Shown here: piece after piece, positions 1 to 11,955 of the stretch
How positions within the stretch are numbered: position 1 is the first letter of the stretch
Layout: each line of letters begins with the position of its first letter
NCBI RefSeq assembly: GCF_965638725.1
Contig: NC_134950.1
Coordinates: 26,192,932-26,256,931 of the forward strand
DNA from: Aptenodytes patagonicus
Taxonomy: Eukaryota > Chordata > Aves > Sphenisciformes > Spheniscidae
Direction: 5' to 3'
DNA: 64,000 nt
Position numbers and translations under genes: made by a program
The notes under the pieces: generated by a model
The model's input: only the letters and a program-made list of their open reading frames with translations
Told to the model about the DNA's origin: nothing
The model's database searches: none

Positions 1-381
1 TCTTGAATATTTGGTTGCTCTTTTTAAAATCTGAGTTGTCATACCTCTGTAGTACCTGTAATTTTATGTGTATATGCTTGGGAAAGGATTCACCTCATTT
101 GGCTGTATCCATCTAGGAGCTGGACTTCTAGCCCAGACTGCCTCTACAGTCCTACTCGTAGAGGACCAGTGTCTCCAAAAACCAACTCATCCCACCTACT
201 CTACAGATCCATCTTAATATGAGAATGACTGCTTTCCAGATGTCTCTCTATGATCTGCCAAAGAAGGCTGGGTATTTAGATCTGAACCAGATGAATGAAA
301 CTACATGACTAAATTTTAGATAACTCATAATCTCATTAGTAAAAAGGAAAAGAAAATCAAGCTGCATAAGCATTGCCATTG
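1..381. other. Noncoding flank, nothing recognised
   Basis: AT-leaning sequence before the first CR1 element. I see no exon, RNA gene or recognisable repeat. It ends where similarity to CR1 begins abruptly, which fits the usual 5' truncation of LINE insertions. Confidence 0.5.
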
Positions 382-2924
382 AATGACCAGCTGGAGTGCA
401 CAGAGCTCTGCCTGGGGATGGATGAGGAGCTGACCAAGAGCTTCTGGGTCAGAATCAAAGGGAAGGCAGGGACAGGTGACATTACGGTGGGGGTCTGCTA
501 CAGGCCACCTGACCAGGAAGACCGAGCGGATGAGACCCTCTATAGACAGATAGGAGCAGCCTCACGCTCACAAGCCCTGGTCCTCATGGGGGACTTCAAC
601 CACTCCAATATCTATTATAAGGACAGCACAGTAGGGCATAAGGAATCTGGAAGGTTCCTGGAATGCGTCGATGATAACTTCCTTCTCCAAGTGGTAGAGG
701 AGCCAACGAGGAGAGGTGCTACTCTGGACCTTGTTATCATCAACAAGGAGGGGCTGGTGGGGAATGCTCAAGAGCAGCCTGGGCTGCAGTGACCATGAAA
801 TGGTGGAGTTCAAGATCCTCAGGGCACCGAGGAGGGCACACAACAAGCTCACTACCCTGGACTCCAGGAGAGCAGACTTTGGCCTCTTCAGGGATCTGCT
901 TGGTGGAGTGCCATGGGACAAAGCCCTGGAGGGAAGAGGGGCCCAAGAAAGCTGGGTAATATCCAAGGATCACCTCCTCCAAGCTCAGGAGCGATGCATC
1001 CCAACAAAGAGGAAGTCAGGCAAAAACACCAGGAGGCCTGCATGGATGAACAAGGAGCCTCTAGACAAACTCAAACACAAAAAGGAAGCCTACAGAGGGT
1101 GGAAGCAAGGACAGGTAGCCTGGGAGAAATACAGAGAGATTGTCCGAGCAGCCAGGGAGCAGGTTAGGAAAGCTAAAGCCCTGATAGAATTAAATCTGGC
1201 CAGGGACGTCAAGGGCAACAAGAAAAGATTCTATAGGTACGTAGGGGATAAAAGGAAGACGAGGGAAAATGTGGGCCCTCTCCAGAACGAAACGGGAGAC
1301 CTGGTTACCCGGGACACAGAGAAGGCGGAGGTACTTAATGACTTTTTTGCCTAGGTCTTCACCGGCAAGTGCTCGAGCCTCACCGCCCAAGCCACAGAAG
1401 GCAAAGGCGGGGACTGGGAGAATGAAGAGCCACCCACTGTGGGAGAACATCAGGTTCGAGACCATCTAAGGCACCTGAAGGTGCACAAGTCCATGGGACC
1501 CAATGAGATCCATCCACGGGTCCTGAAGGAACTGGCAGATGAAGTTGCTAAGCCACTATCCATCGTATTTGAGAAGTCGTGGCAGTCCGGTGAAGCTCCC
1601 ACTGACTGGGAAAGGGGAAACATAATCCCCATTTTTAAAAAAGGAAAAAGGAAGATCCGGGGAACTACAGGCCAGTCAGTCTCACTGACTTTCTCACACT
1701 CTCTGTGCCTGGGAAGATCATGGAACAGATCCTCCTGGAAGCTATGCTAAGGACAGGGAGGTGATTCGAGACAGCCAACATGGCTTCACCAAGGGCAAGT
1801 CCTGCCTGACTAACCTAGTGGCCTTCTATGATGGAGTGACTACATCAGTGGACATGGGAAGGGCTACAGATGTCGTCTATCTGGACCTCTGTAAGGCCTT
1901 TGACATGGTCCCCCACAACATCTTTCTCTCTAAACTGGAGAGGTATGGATTTGATGGGTGGACTGTCCGGTGGGTGAGGAATTGGTTAGATGGTCACATC
2001 CAGAGGGTAGTGGTCAACGGCTCAATGTCCAGATGGAGGTTGGTGATGAGTGGCATCCCGCAGGGGTCCATATTGGGACCGGTACTGTTTAATATCTTCA
2101 TCAATGACATGGACAGTGGGATCGAGTGCACCCTCAGCAAGTTTTCAGACATCACCAAGCTGAGTGGTGTGGTTGACACACCAGAGGGACCTGGACAAGC
2201 TCAAGAAGTGGACCTGTGTGAACCTCATGAGGTTTAACAAGGCCAAGGGCAAGGTCCTGCACCTGGGTCGGGGCAACCCCCGGTATCAATCCAGGCTGCG
2301 GTTGAAGGGATTGAGAGCAGCCCCGCCGAGAAGGACTTGGGGGTACTGGTGGATGAAAAGCTGGACATGAGCCAGCAAGGTGCGCTCGCAGCCCAGAAGG
2401 CCAACCGTATCCTGGGCTGCATCAAAAGAAGCATGGCCAGCAGGTCGAGGGAGGGGATTCTGCCCCTCTACTCTGCTCTGGCGAGACCCCACCTGGAGTA
2501 CTGCGTCCAGCTCTGGAGCCCTCAGCATAAGAACAACACGGACCTGTTGGAGCGGGTCCAGAGGAGGGTCACGAAAATCATCAGGGGGATGGAACACCTC
2601 TCCTATGAAGAAAGGCTGAGAGAGTTGGGGCTGTTCAGCCTGGAGAAGAGAAGGCTTTCGGGAGACCTTATTGCAGCCTATCAGTACTTAAAGGGGGCTT
2701 ATAAAAAAGATGGCGGGAAACTTTTTAGCACAGCCTGTTGAAAAAGGACAAGGGGGAATGGCTTTAAGCTAAGGGGGGGTAGATACAGACTAGATAGAAG
2801 GAAGAAATTTTTTACGCTGAGGGTGGTGAAACACTGGAAGAGGTTTCCCAGAGAGGTGGTGGATGCCCCATCCCTGGAACCATTCAAGGTCAGGTTGGGC
2901 GGGGCTCTGAGCAACCTGATCTAG
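382..2924 (+). pseudogene. CR1 ORF2 remnant (endonuclease-reverse transcriptase), inactivated
   Basis: Conceptual translation in changing frames gives, in order, the C-terminal part of an AP-type endonuclease (GVCYRPP near 492 and a GDFN motif near 589), a linker, and a reverse transcriptase with the YLDLCKAFD block near 1880 and [10 protein letters not shown] near 2052. The natural stop is TAG at 2922-2924. Breaks seen are a frameshift near 755-775, an in-frame TAG at 1352-1354, frameshifts near 1645, 1750, 2160-2200 and 2300-2330, and a TGA at 2739-2741. The catalytic box reads F-S-D-I at 2142-2153, so the second aspartate of the usual A-D-D motif has become isoleucine. The enzyme would be dead even without the frameshifts. 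Confidence 0.92.
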
Positions 2925-3011
2925 TTGAAGATGTCCCTGCCCATGGCAGGGGGGTTGGACTAGATGACCTTTAGAGGTCCCTTCCAACCCAAACTATTCT
3001 ATGATTCTATA
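382..3011 (+). mobile_element. CR1 LINE, 5'-truncated, long copy
   Basis: A non-LTR retrotransposon copy of the chicken repeat 1 family. It starts inside the endonuclease part of ORF2, runs through reverse transcriptase and the C-terminal region, and ends in the short CR1 3' UTR. The 3' end reads GGTCCCTTCCAACCC, then a tail of ATTCTATG-type units near 2996-3010, which is diagnostic of CR1. ORF1 and the first part of ORF2 are absent. At about 2.6 kb it is unusually long, because most bird CR1 copies are cut down to a few hundred bases. It lacks an obvious poly(A) tail or target duplication, as expected for CR1. The reading frame is broken many times, so it cannot move by itself. Confidence 0.95.
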
Positions 3012-3829
3012 ATGAAACTGCCCTCCTTTAGTACTCTTTAGCGGTCATTGACTTACTCTTGTTTCCACAGTTCTATCATCTGCCCAAAACATACATGAAG
3101 CTGGCTGATCTTTATTTAGCCACATTTAACAAGTCATTATCTTCAGGTTTTTTTAAACGATGGCAGAATAATACTAAGATTTTTTTTTCAGTCCCCCAAT
3201 ATTTCAGAACTGAGAAACATTACCAGTGGCTCAAAGAGTGCCCTAGACTGCTTTTCTGAAAGCCTTGTTTGCAATCTACCCATACCTTTAATTTTAAAAT
3301 CTTACGCTTTATTTCCAAAAAGGTGCAGTGTTTAGCAACTGCATCTGAACATCCTCCTTACTGTCTGTTTGGAGTGATCAGACGTGGCCTGTCTACATCA
3401 ACTGGCTTTCCCCCAGCTGCAAAAGAGTAACATTTATTGACTCTCGTAGCTAGACTACTACGAGTGGTATTTACTGTATTTACTATAAAGGCAGTCTGAA
3501 GGATGAGTTGCACATTTGTACCATGGGCGAAGCTAGCTAGCACAAGGCAAGTCACAGAAGGAATCCGTGACCATGCACATGAAAAATGGTGGCAATTCAT
3601 GATCTGAAACATCTTCAGAAAGTCTACTTCCAATTCTTTATCAGGTCTGACATTTTTATGCATAATCAGTTATTTGTTGCATTTAGAAGTAAAATAGTTC
3701 TTCGTTCTGTTCAGGGGATCACCTTGGAAAACCACTTCCATAGCTTAAAACAATTATGATTATCAAAAGGCCAGTGAAACCACTAATTCCCTGCTGAAAA
3801 CTTTGAGACCTAGCAAGAGAAACGCCAGG
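3012..3829. other. Noncoding interval, nothing recognised
   Basis: AT-rich sequence with short T and A runs. No open frame here has features of a real exon, and I see no repeat family in it. Confidence 0.5.
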
Positions 3830-4790
3830 CTTCAGCCGCAGGCCTCGCTGTCTACCGGAGGGGACGGTCACTCACTGCCCCTACGCCTACACAAACCCGG
3901 TGGTTCCCCCAAGCCCAACAGCCGCCGCTGCAGCTTTCAGTGCCCTCAACTGCTGCTGCGCGGGGGTGGGCACCAGGAGGTGAGGGTTTGGTTTTCCTAA
4001 GCCTGGCTCTGTGGGTTTGGGTCCGAAATCCCCAACCAGCAGTGGTTTGCATCTGGGTCCCACCCAGCTGGATCCCAAGAGTCGAGGGGGGAGGAAGAAG
4101 AGACGTCGTCCTGGTTTCATATAAAAATAACCAAAATGACAGTTGGTTTTGGTTTGAGCAAAGTAAAATCAGGGCAGTTTGGAACAAAGCTTTATTTTGT
4201 ATTAACAGCCCGAGGTTAGAAAAACTGCTCTTAAGTTTGATCCACGGCTAGAAACAAAATGAGCAAGAATCTTCTGCTGAGTGACCAAAACTACCAACGC
4301 CGCCAGGGTTATGGTGCTGCGACACCCCCGCCCGCCGAACACCCAGCCCCAGGGCGGCCACCGAACACCCAGCCCCAGGGCGCCCGCCGCCCGCTCCGCC
4401 CGCGGCTCCGCGCAGCCATCTTGCGCACACGGCGAGGGACACCTAGCGGGGTGCTCGGGCTGCTGCCGCCCCGGCCCTCGGCCTGCGCCGGCGGGCCGCC
4501 TGACAGCCGGGAGGGCTTTCCCCCGGCGCGGCCAAACTCCTTGCCCCGCCGCCAACCCCTCAGGGCGGGCCGCGAGGTGGGCTTGGCTCGACGGGGCCCG
4601 TGGCTGGGCAGAGCAGGGCTGTGGGGAGCTGGAGCCTGGCCCTGCTCTGGTATCTCTGGGGCAGAGATTGAGGCCCCAGGGGCTGACATGGGGTCCTGGG
4701 CAGGGTGCGGGGAGCCCCGGCGGGTGGGCAGGGGCGGTCAGGGCTGTGGGTGCCCTCAGGGCCCTGACACAAGGGTCCTGATATAACCTA
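3830..4790. promoter_or_regulatory. Orphan CpG island (core about 4300-4620), possible promoter
   Basis: The local base composition changes sharply from AT-rich to very GC-rich. By eye the 300 bases from 4321 hold about 40 CpG dinucleotides, far above the flanks. The sequence GCCATCTTG at 4415-4423 is, read on the minus strand, CAAGATGGC. That is the YY1-type element often found around the start of transcription or translation in CpG-island promoters. On the minus strand this ATG opens a GC-rich frame, but I do not recognise the peptide and see no clear splice donor after it. The island may drive a noncoding or poorly conserved transcript, most likely to the left, or may be a germline-unmethylated island without a gene. 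No known gene can be assigned. Confidence 0.6.
4335..4386. repeat. Two tandem copies of a 26-bp GC-rich unit
   Basis: The unit begins CCGAACACCCAGCCCCAGGG and is present at 4335-4360 and again at 4361-4386. The first 22 bases are identical and the copies differ only near the end. It lies inside the CpG island core. Such short duplications are common in GC-rich avian promoters. Confidence 0.85.
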
Positions 4791-7700
4791 GCTATTCACT
4801 GTCAGCACCAGCTGTTGTTTTAATGCTGTGTTTATTAAATGTGTAAAAATGTCTCTGAAAACCACAGTCACTTCCACAGGTCACTATCTACTTTTCCTAC
4901 AAGCCAAGACTCCCATCATAAACACAGGGCTGCCCACTGGTAAATCGAACAAAGCCTGTGCCCTCCCCAGCAGCCCTGACAAACAGGGGCAGCTTTGGAG
5001 AGCACCCGCCGGAAAAGCAGGATGGCGTCCTTCAGCGGGATTGCAGTGAGGGGGAGAGGAAAGCACACTTCAAAATCAAAGCATCTCCCACCCCTCCTCA
5101 CCCATCCCCACTAAGATGTGGCCTCTCCATGTAAGGTGGTGCTTTCTCTCTATTCCCTAATACTCCCTACTATAGGGAATATTCCCTGTTGCCTGTGAGA
5201 TGTTGTGTCTCACAGCATCAGGCACAACTCAATTCTCTCCAGCAAGGCTGCAGTCTTTTTTATGGTATGTCCATCAGCAATAATAGCTCATCCTTTAATG
5301 GAACATTTGTTATTTGTTTTGCTATTGCAGTACAGCAGCAGTTCCGCCATTGTCATAGCAAATGTTTCACTTCTTTCTCTCCGCAAGCACTTACCTGGTT
5401 CCCTATTCCCATAGTTTCTGAGCACATCATACTCTTTTTACCTTCTCTTTTTATTCTTGCAAGCTAATTAATCTCTTTCTCCCTGACCTGTATTCAGAAA
5501 AAACGTATTTGACTCAGAGTCAAAGTCCTTAAATTATCACAGTGTGTTACTGCAAGCAGATTTTTCTTTCATGTTAGAGAAAAAGAAAAGAAAGAAAACA
5601 AAAAGTCAAGAAATATTCTTTCTTAAGAGGTCAGTCAGAAAAAGTTATCTGCTGTGGGACCCACCCTATCTGACTATCTAAAAGCTCCACATCCAGCCTA
5701 CAACCAATACAGAGTGATGGTCACCTTCCAAGGGCAACTTATTATAAGATAAAGGCCTAAGACAGCTTGAATGAATCAACCTGGAGATACCCATTTCTCT
5801 CCACTGAGGCCAAGAAACTAGATTAGACACCTGACTTCAAGATGCCAATAATTAGGTGGTATGAGTGCATCCCAAGAAGCCATTACACTGAGTGAGTATC
5901 ATTAGCAGGGAATTCACACAAAGCTTCATGCTTCTCCCCTGTGAAGGACATGGAGAACCCAACCATTCTCCTAAGACCTGGAAAATCAATAGAGGGAGCT
6001 CCCTACACACTCTCCATCCCAGGCAAGACACTGCTACTGTTCACCTACCCTAGCTAGCTGGCCTCTTTGAACCTGCTTCTGTAAACTATTGCATATGCAC
6101 AGAGGACTGGTGGAATAAAGGGCTTTAAGAGAAAGCAAACCGTCCCTCCACTGTTCTGGGAGCCAGGGAAAGGATATGGAAAGAATACACAGTGAACTCT
6201 GGAACTGAGCTCAGTAATCTCCACTACAAACCTCAGGTCACCAAAGCTCATCTAGGTTCTACAGCAGGGTAAAGTGTGCTGACTAGCCCTCAGCTCCCTT
6301 CAGGACCTGACAGAATTAGGAAGCTCATTGGAGTCCACCTGCAGTGAGATATGTATGTGTTTGGGACATTTGGACAATCAGCTCACTTTTGGCAGGCTAT
6401 GGCAAGTTTTCACACTGCTAGTGGTACTTGGTGTTTCTTGTCTGATACACCTTAAAAGATTGTGATGGAACCGTGTAAGACCTGTGCAAGATCTGTGGGG
6501 GGCTTGAGTTGTATCTTCATTCATAGCTTGTGAACAGAAGGAAAATGATTTTCATGAAGATCTGCAAAGTCTTGCTTGGCTGTCAGAACAGGGAATTATA
6601 CAAAAGACAGTCCTGAAACACTTCTTGACAGGGTGAAGTTTGTCCACTGAAAGACAGGGAAGGGATTTATTACATTGAAGACAACACCTGCAAGGGCTGC
6701 TTGGAATAGGTTACCATATCCCTTGATGCCTAACACTGAGATCAGGAGGAGTAAGATAGGTGTGTAAAAAAAAAAAAAAAGTAAGTGTTTCTGAGTGTTT
6801 ACAAGGCGTCGGGATGGGATATGAACACCTGCAGTCTTCCAGAGCCCTCAAAGAAAGGAGCTCAGAGTGTGAGGACTGAGATTTGTTAGGTCAGAAGGTA
6901 GTGTTGGAGACACCAGTCATGCTTTAGGAGATGTAAATCCTCAGGACTTATCTACAGAATAGCACTGGGTGATTAAGACGAGCAGAAGACTTCATGGACT
7001 TTTCATTCAGCCAAACTCTGGTGGAGAGGCTCCCTCTCCACAAGCCATTTCAGCACTAACAAAACCCTCTGTCATTCCTAACAAAAGCCTCTTTAAGAGG
7101 CAATTATCACTAAGGCAAAATTCAGTAAATTTGACTCACTTTATTGCCTAAGACCTCTGGAGTTTTGAAAAGAAAATCTAGACCCCTAAACTGCAAAATG
7201 CAATTTGCCCTGCTGCACCAGGATGTCCTGCACTGCATGACACAGGAGACTCAACAGCATGAAGCCATTTTGTTCCCATCTTGTGAGGGTGGGGACACAC
7301 TGGTTTCATACAGGCTCTGCTGAAGACATAGATGTGAGAACCCTGAGAAAAATCAGTCTGTCCTGTTAATCTGCCTGTCCTACAGAGTTTCATTTTTCAA
7401 GTAATTACACAGCAGAAGCATTCTCTGGAGTAGTGGTTGGTCTGTGTTAGAGCTTCCTTCACCACCATGATATACAAATTATATGGAGAGATATTACAGC
7501 TTCCTCTTTGTGGGAGAACAACGAGGTCTGAGAACCTTAACAGCATGTCCTACATTTTTAACTCATGACCTCTATTGCTTGTTTGTTTTTTATTCCAAAT
7601 TGAAAGTACTTGACAGCTATTCTGATCTCAGGCTACTGATAATGTGTCTGCAGCTGAAATGTCACCCATTTTGAGGGGGGGGTGGGGTGTAGATATCAAA

Positions 7701-8004
7701 AGCAAAACAATCACTTCACTCTTTGACTTGATCTCTGGGGCATCCGACCCAGATTTAGCATTATCTGAAGTATTCAGGGAGTGCTTCCACAGATGTGCAG
7801 CTCCTTTTGAAGAACTGTCTCAAGCATCGTTTTAAGCCTTGGGTATAAAATAAACTTCAAATCTGTTACAGCTTGAACAAAAAGCAAAGCTGGCAGCCAT
7901 TCTTTCCTTTAAAGACCTCTGTTTACTGTAGAGAGTTTTAGCCATGTTTTAATTTCAGAATTTTTTAAATATGTATTTTCTGAGAAATAAACATAGATGA
8001 CTGA
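4791..8004. other. Noncoding interval
   Basis: Ordinary AT-leaning noncoding DNA after the CpG island. It contains a run of 16 A ending near 6780 and a short CA-poor, CT-rich patch near 5340-5480. I see no exon or RNA gene. Confidence 0.5.
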
Positions 8005-8060
8005 ACTGTAAATTAAACCTGAGTCCCCTGGCTGCTAGCCCAGGCATCTACCAAGAAGGC
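8005..8060 (-). repeat. Possible tRNA-derived SINE fossil
   Basis: On the minus strand the segment reads as a degenerate tRNA-like head: a GATGCCTGGGCTAG block followed by GGTTTAATTTA in the B-box position. It resembles the minus-strand SINE-like segment near 47.75 kb. It is short and strongly diverged, so chance similarity is possible. Confidence 0.3.
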
Positions 8061-10012
8061 TGACTGTCTTGCAAGTTCAGCTGCATCTCCCTGGCTGCCC
8101 TACAGCCAGGACAAGCTCTGTTCATGTTCCTCTTAAAATGCATGTATTTAGTGGTACAGGGATCAGCAAACCAGAGCTTATTCTGTTAGACTTTCTTCTC
8201 CCAAGGAGTCTCATGTGGCTGCTGGCCTGCGTGATTAAGTCCACACAGGTACAGTATAGAAAAATATTTCCATTGGTATAGAAAAACCCATGCATCAGTA
8301 CTGAGCATCAGTACTGAGGCTGGTAGTTAGATACTGCGTAGTTGCTTATGTGCTGGAAAGGCAAAAGAAGAATCTGAAATGCAATCAGCTAGTAAAGCTG
8401 TGACAGTGGCTGGAGGGGGAGCGGTGTGGGTGAGATGGGTGACAGTAGAGGGAGCAGCACAAACGCTGGGGGAAAGGTAGGAGGTAAAAGAGAAAACAGG
8501 AGCCAGCCCTCCAGTACATTTGGCAATGACACCCACTGGCTCGCTGCAAGTATGGCCATGCATTGCGCAGGCTGGTCTTTCCTGGGGATACACTTCTAAA
8601 CTCCATACTCCTGGTTTCTAGTCACTGCACAGACAAATCAGTGATGCAGATCTCTCTGGTGACTCTGAATCCACCTAACATATCCCTGGAGAGCCTCGGG
8701 GGAGTCTGTGGTTCCTTTTACTGCCAGGACTACATTGTCTGAAAACTGTGCAATTGCTACTAGCAGCAATAAGCTTTTGAAGAAACACTGTGCATAAACA
8801 CCACAGTGGATCTGCAGGCAGGTCTGCATGCTAGGCACTCCTCTTTCTTTGCCAGTGACAAACACAATAGTACACTCTTAGTTTTTAAGAGTTTTTTGTG
8901 CCTAAAATAAATGTGGTAGTGAATGCCAAGAATTTCAGCAGTATGGAAAATAGTCAGGTGAGTCAACAAAAACTGTGCTGCTTCTTTAAAATAGCAGATC
9001 ATTACATGTCAGTCAGAGCATGGCAAATGGAAAGGATTCAAGTGTATTCCCACTTGATCCAGATCTGGCAGAAGCTTTTAACCATCACTGATGAGACTAA
9101 GTCGGCTGTAATAAGCATGCAAGTGATAACCCAGAGTACACTAAGCCAGCAATGATGTTGTTTATAATAATGATTAATGGAGAATTACAATAACACAAAC
9201 GCACATCCATATGCTCTATGAGTTGCTAACTAGAAAGGGAGAAGATGCAGCCCTTACGAATCCACGAAGGCACAGTGCAAATAATGTGGGTGTTTCAATG
9301 AAGAAAGCTCAGTGCAAACCACTATGGAAGAACGGGGAATTTGGCTAAATTTCAGCAGAAGTCTCTGCCTCCACAACAGGTATCAAAAGTTACTGGGCCA
9401 AGGGGAACTGTTTTGAGTAAGCGTAGATGCAGTAGCAAACACATCATGTGGTGTGGTATGCAGTATTGTGGATGCTCCTTTTACATCAGGAGGACAGTCA
9501 TGGGCTAAAGAAGAAAAGCTGGATACTTGTCTACAGTGTCCATACTATCCCAGTCATTTTATTTGCAATGTCTAGAGCCACCTGCAGAACCAAATTCCTG
9601 AGCTGCCTGCAGAACAAAATTCCTGTGCTTGTCTACCTACACATAAATTTGATTTTTTATTTAGCTTTCATACGTGACAAAATTTATATTCCATATACTG
9701 ATACCCCATCCAATGCGGAGACCAGCTTCAGGTATTAACACATGCAAATAATTGACAGACCCACAAATTCAATGCCACCAAAGTGGCATCTTCTAACACT
9801 CTTAGAAGAAACCATGCCAATAGAACATTGCTATATAAAAGACCTTGTGCAGAGAATAACTATTTGACCTAGTATGACAGAAAGACAACAGAAATTATGT
9901 TTGCCACTGTGGTGAGAAACACCTGTAGCACAAGAGCTTAAGAAAATGAGCCTGGAACAATGGATCCAGTTTAGAAATGGGTTTCACCAATAATCATAGG
10001 AAAGAACAAGGC

Positions 10013-10055
10013 TTTTCATACTATTTTCATACAATTTCATACTATTTTCATACTC
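10013..10055. repeat. Imperfect two-copy tandem repeat, about 21 bp
   Basis: Two adjacent copies of a TTTCATACTATTTTCATAC-like unit. Each copy is itself built from shorter TTTCATA pieces. A low-complexity repeat with no evident role. Confidence 0.7.
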
Positions 10056-11670
10056 ATCTCTGCATGATCTTAAGGAGGCCAGATGAAGCCATGGTGACAG
10101 ATGTATGGAGTAACTATGTCACCATTGAACAAGTATTTGTTCTGATGGACAAAGTTGTTTTATACTTTTGCTGTACAGAGTGTGTCTCAGCAAGTAATGC
10201 TGCTGGCAGGCAGCAGAGACCTCACAGCACATAATATACATAATAATTTACCATTTTAAATGTCTGCCCTAAAGCATTCATATCAGATGCCACATACTTT
10301 TTCTGAAAATGATGTCCATGACTTCCAATAACCAGCCTAGTTTCCCATTATGGTCTGGATGATGTTACTGTACTCTAAAAGACTTCCAAAGTACATGAAA
10401 AAGACTTCTCTACTGCATCAACACAACAGGACTGAAACCAAACTTCGACAAATACCACTTTCTGTGCACAGAATTGGCTTTTATTGGGCAAGAAACTCCT
10501 CCCTTTTGAATGAAATTTGACAGTCTTTACAAAAGCCAGATCCCTGAAAATATTGCATACATTATGTTTGTTCTTTAGAAATAAATGATGGTATGCAAAG
10601 CTTATCCCTATCTTTGCTTCAGCTGTAAAACTATTGAAATATTACTTTGAGGAACCCCAAAGTTGTCCTAGACGGATGCTGCAAAAATGTTTGAAATCAG
10701 GAGGATCATGGATAGCCCAGGACTTAGGCTGTTTGATCCTGGATTGTCTACAACTTATTGATGTCTTAGATGATGGACCAGAACTGGATGTGCTCAACTT
10801 CATCAGTTGAGCATGGAGCATGGAGCATGGAGAAAGACACTGTATTTGCTCAAGAATTTTCAAGGGAGAAAAGAGTGAGCAGTCTCTTGTAAAAAAAGCT
10901 TATCCTTAGTCTGGCGTCAGAAAGCCATGGAGCTGTGGACTCCTGCTGCACACAGACCACAGCCCTTTGACCACACTGTGAACAATGAACAGGTCCATTG
11001 AGTGCAGATCTGAATTGTCTAATGGTCAATGACACTATATATGTTTATACATGAGACAGACCCAGACGAGATTGAAAGCTGGCTGCTTGTCTGGCTTGCT
11101 CCTATTCTTTGCCACCTACGCTGATGGATGATGACAATGCACTTACTGCACAAGCATACAGACCAGCTGCAGCTGCAGGAAAGCAATGTAAAGAGCTTTG
11201 CTTAGCGTGTCTGATTCAATAAAAACAATGTGGTTTTCTGACACCAAGATGGCTTAATAGTTCCAAGCCTTGAGCCAGCTCCACTGTCACACTTCTGTGG
11301 ATTCCAGAGTAATTCGTCTCTATGGACAAATGTGTGATATAAGCTATTTATCAACTTCTTATTCAGGGGAATCTATTGGAAAGCATGCCCACATGGCTCA
11401 TGATGATTTCAAGGGGTTAAGTATAAAAAAGTGTTTATCCAATCTGTGCGGGTGTCCAGGACTGGATTCTCAACTAAAAGCTCCTCTGAAAGCTTGTGTT
11501 ATTTGCCAGTCCCATGAGAAGGCATGGCAAGCTGTTTATGTATCTTTTCAATCTGTTCCTCTACCCAGATAGTCGGAAAAACCCACTATTAACTTCACAA
11601 CCCTGTTAGATCATGTGCCATTTAATTGTCACTGTGCTATCCCCATCATTTCATGCAGTAGCTAGAAGCA

Positions 11671-11746
11671 TTCCTATATATGTTTACATACATTTTTATA
11701 GGTACATATATACATACACATATGTATGTATACATATATGCATGAT
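11671..11746. repeat. AT-rich TATG/CATA microsatellite-like tract
   Basis: A run of alternating purine-pyrimidine ATAC, ATAT, ATGT and ACAT steps, including CATATGTATGTATACATATA. It is a degenerate simple repeat and partly self-complementary. Confidence 0.7.
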
Positions 11747-11839
11747 GTTTATATTTTCATGAGAAAAATCCACAAAGAATTCATATCGGCCAACAGGTTA
11801 AATTTCCCCTCATTAGAACCTGACATTTTTTGAGGAAGA

Positions 11840-11955
11840 AAAGCATAATGTACAAAATCTTTTTTTTTTTTTTTGTGATGAGGGTGGTGAAACACTGGAA
11901 CAAGTTGCCCAGAGAAGCTGTACATGCCTCATCCCTAGAAACATTCTATGATCAT
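11840..11955 (+). mobile_element. CR1 LINE fragment (end of ORF2)
   Basis: After a run of T at about 11861-11876 the sequence reads GAGGGTGGTGAAACACTGGA, then GTTGCCCAGAGAAGCTGT and CATCCCTAGAAACATTC. This matches the last part of CR1 ORF2 and the corresponding segment of the long copy near 2819-2885. The usual 3' tail is missing, so both ends are truncated or eroded. Confidence 0.82.

Larger units (their letters stand above)
8061..11839. other. Noncoding interval with minor tandem repeats
   Basis: No gene recognised. It holds an imperfect 21-bp duplication of a TTTCATACTATTTTCATAC unit at 10013-10055, three tandem GCATGGA units at 10811-10831, and an AT-rich stretch with TATG/CATA steps at about 11671-11746. 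Confidence 0.5.

Noticed and set aside
4202-4786. Several 100-175 codon open frames on both strands in the CpG island
   Set aside because: High GC lowers stop codon frequency, and frames overlap in every phase with Pro, Arg, Gly and Ala-rich composition and no domain. The minus-strand ATG at the YY1-type site remains a weak candidate and is reported as a promoter finding only.
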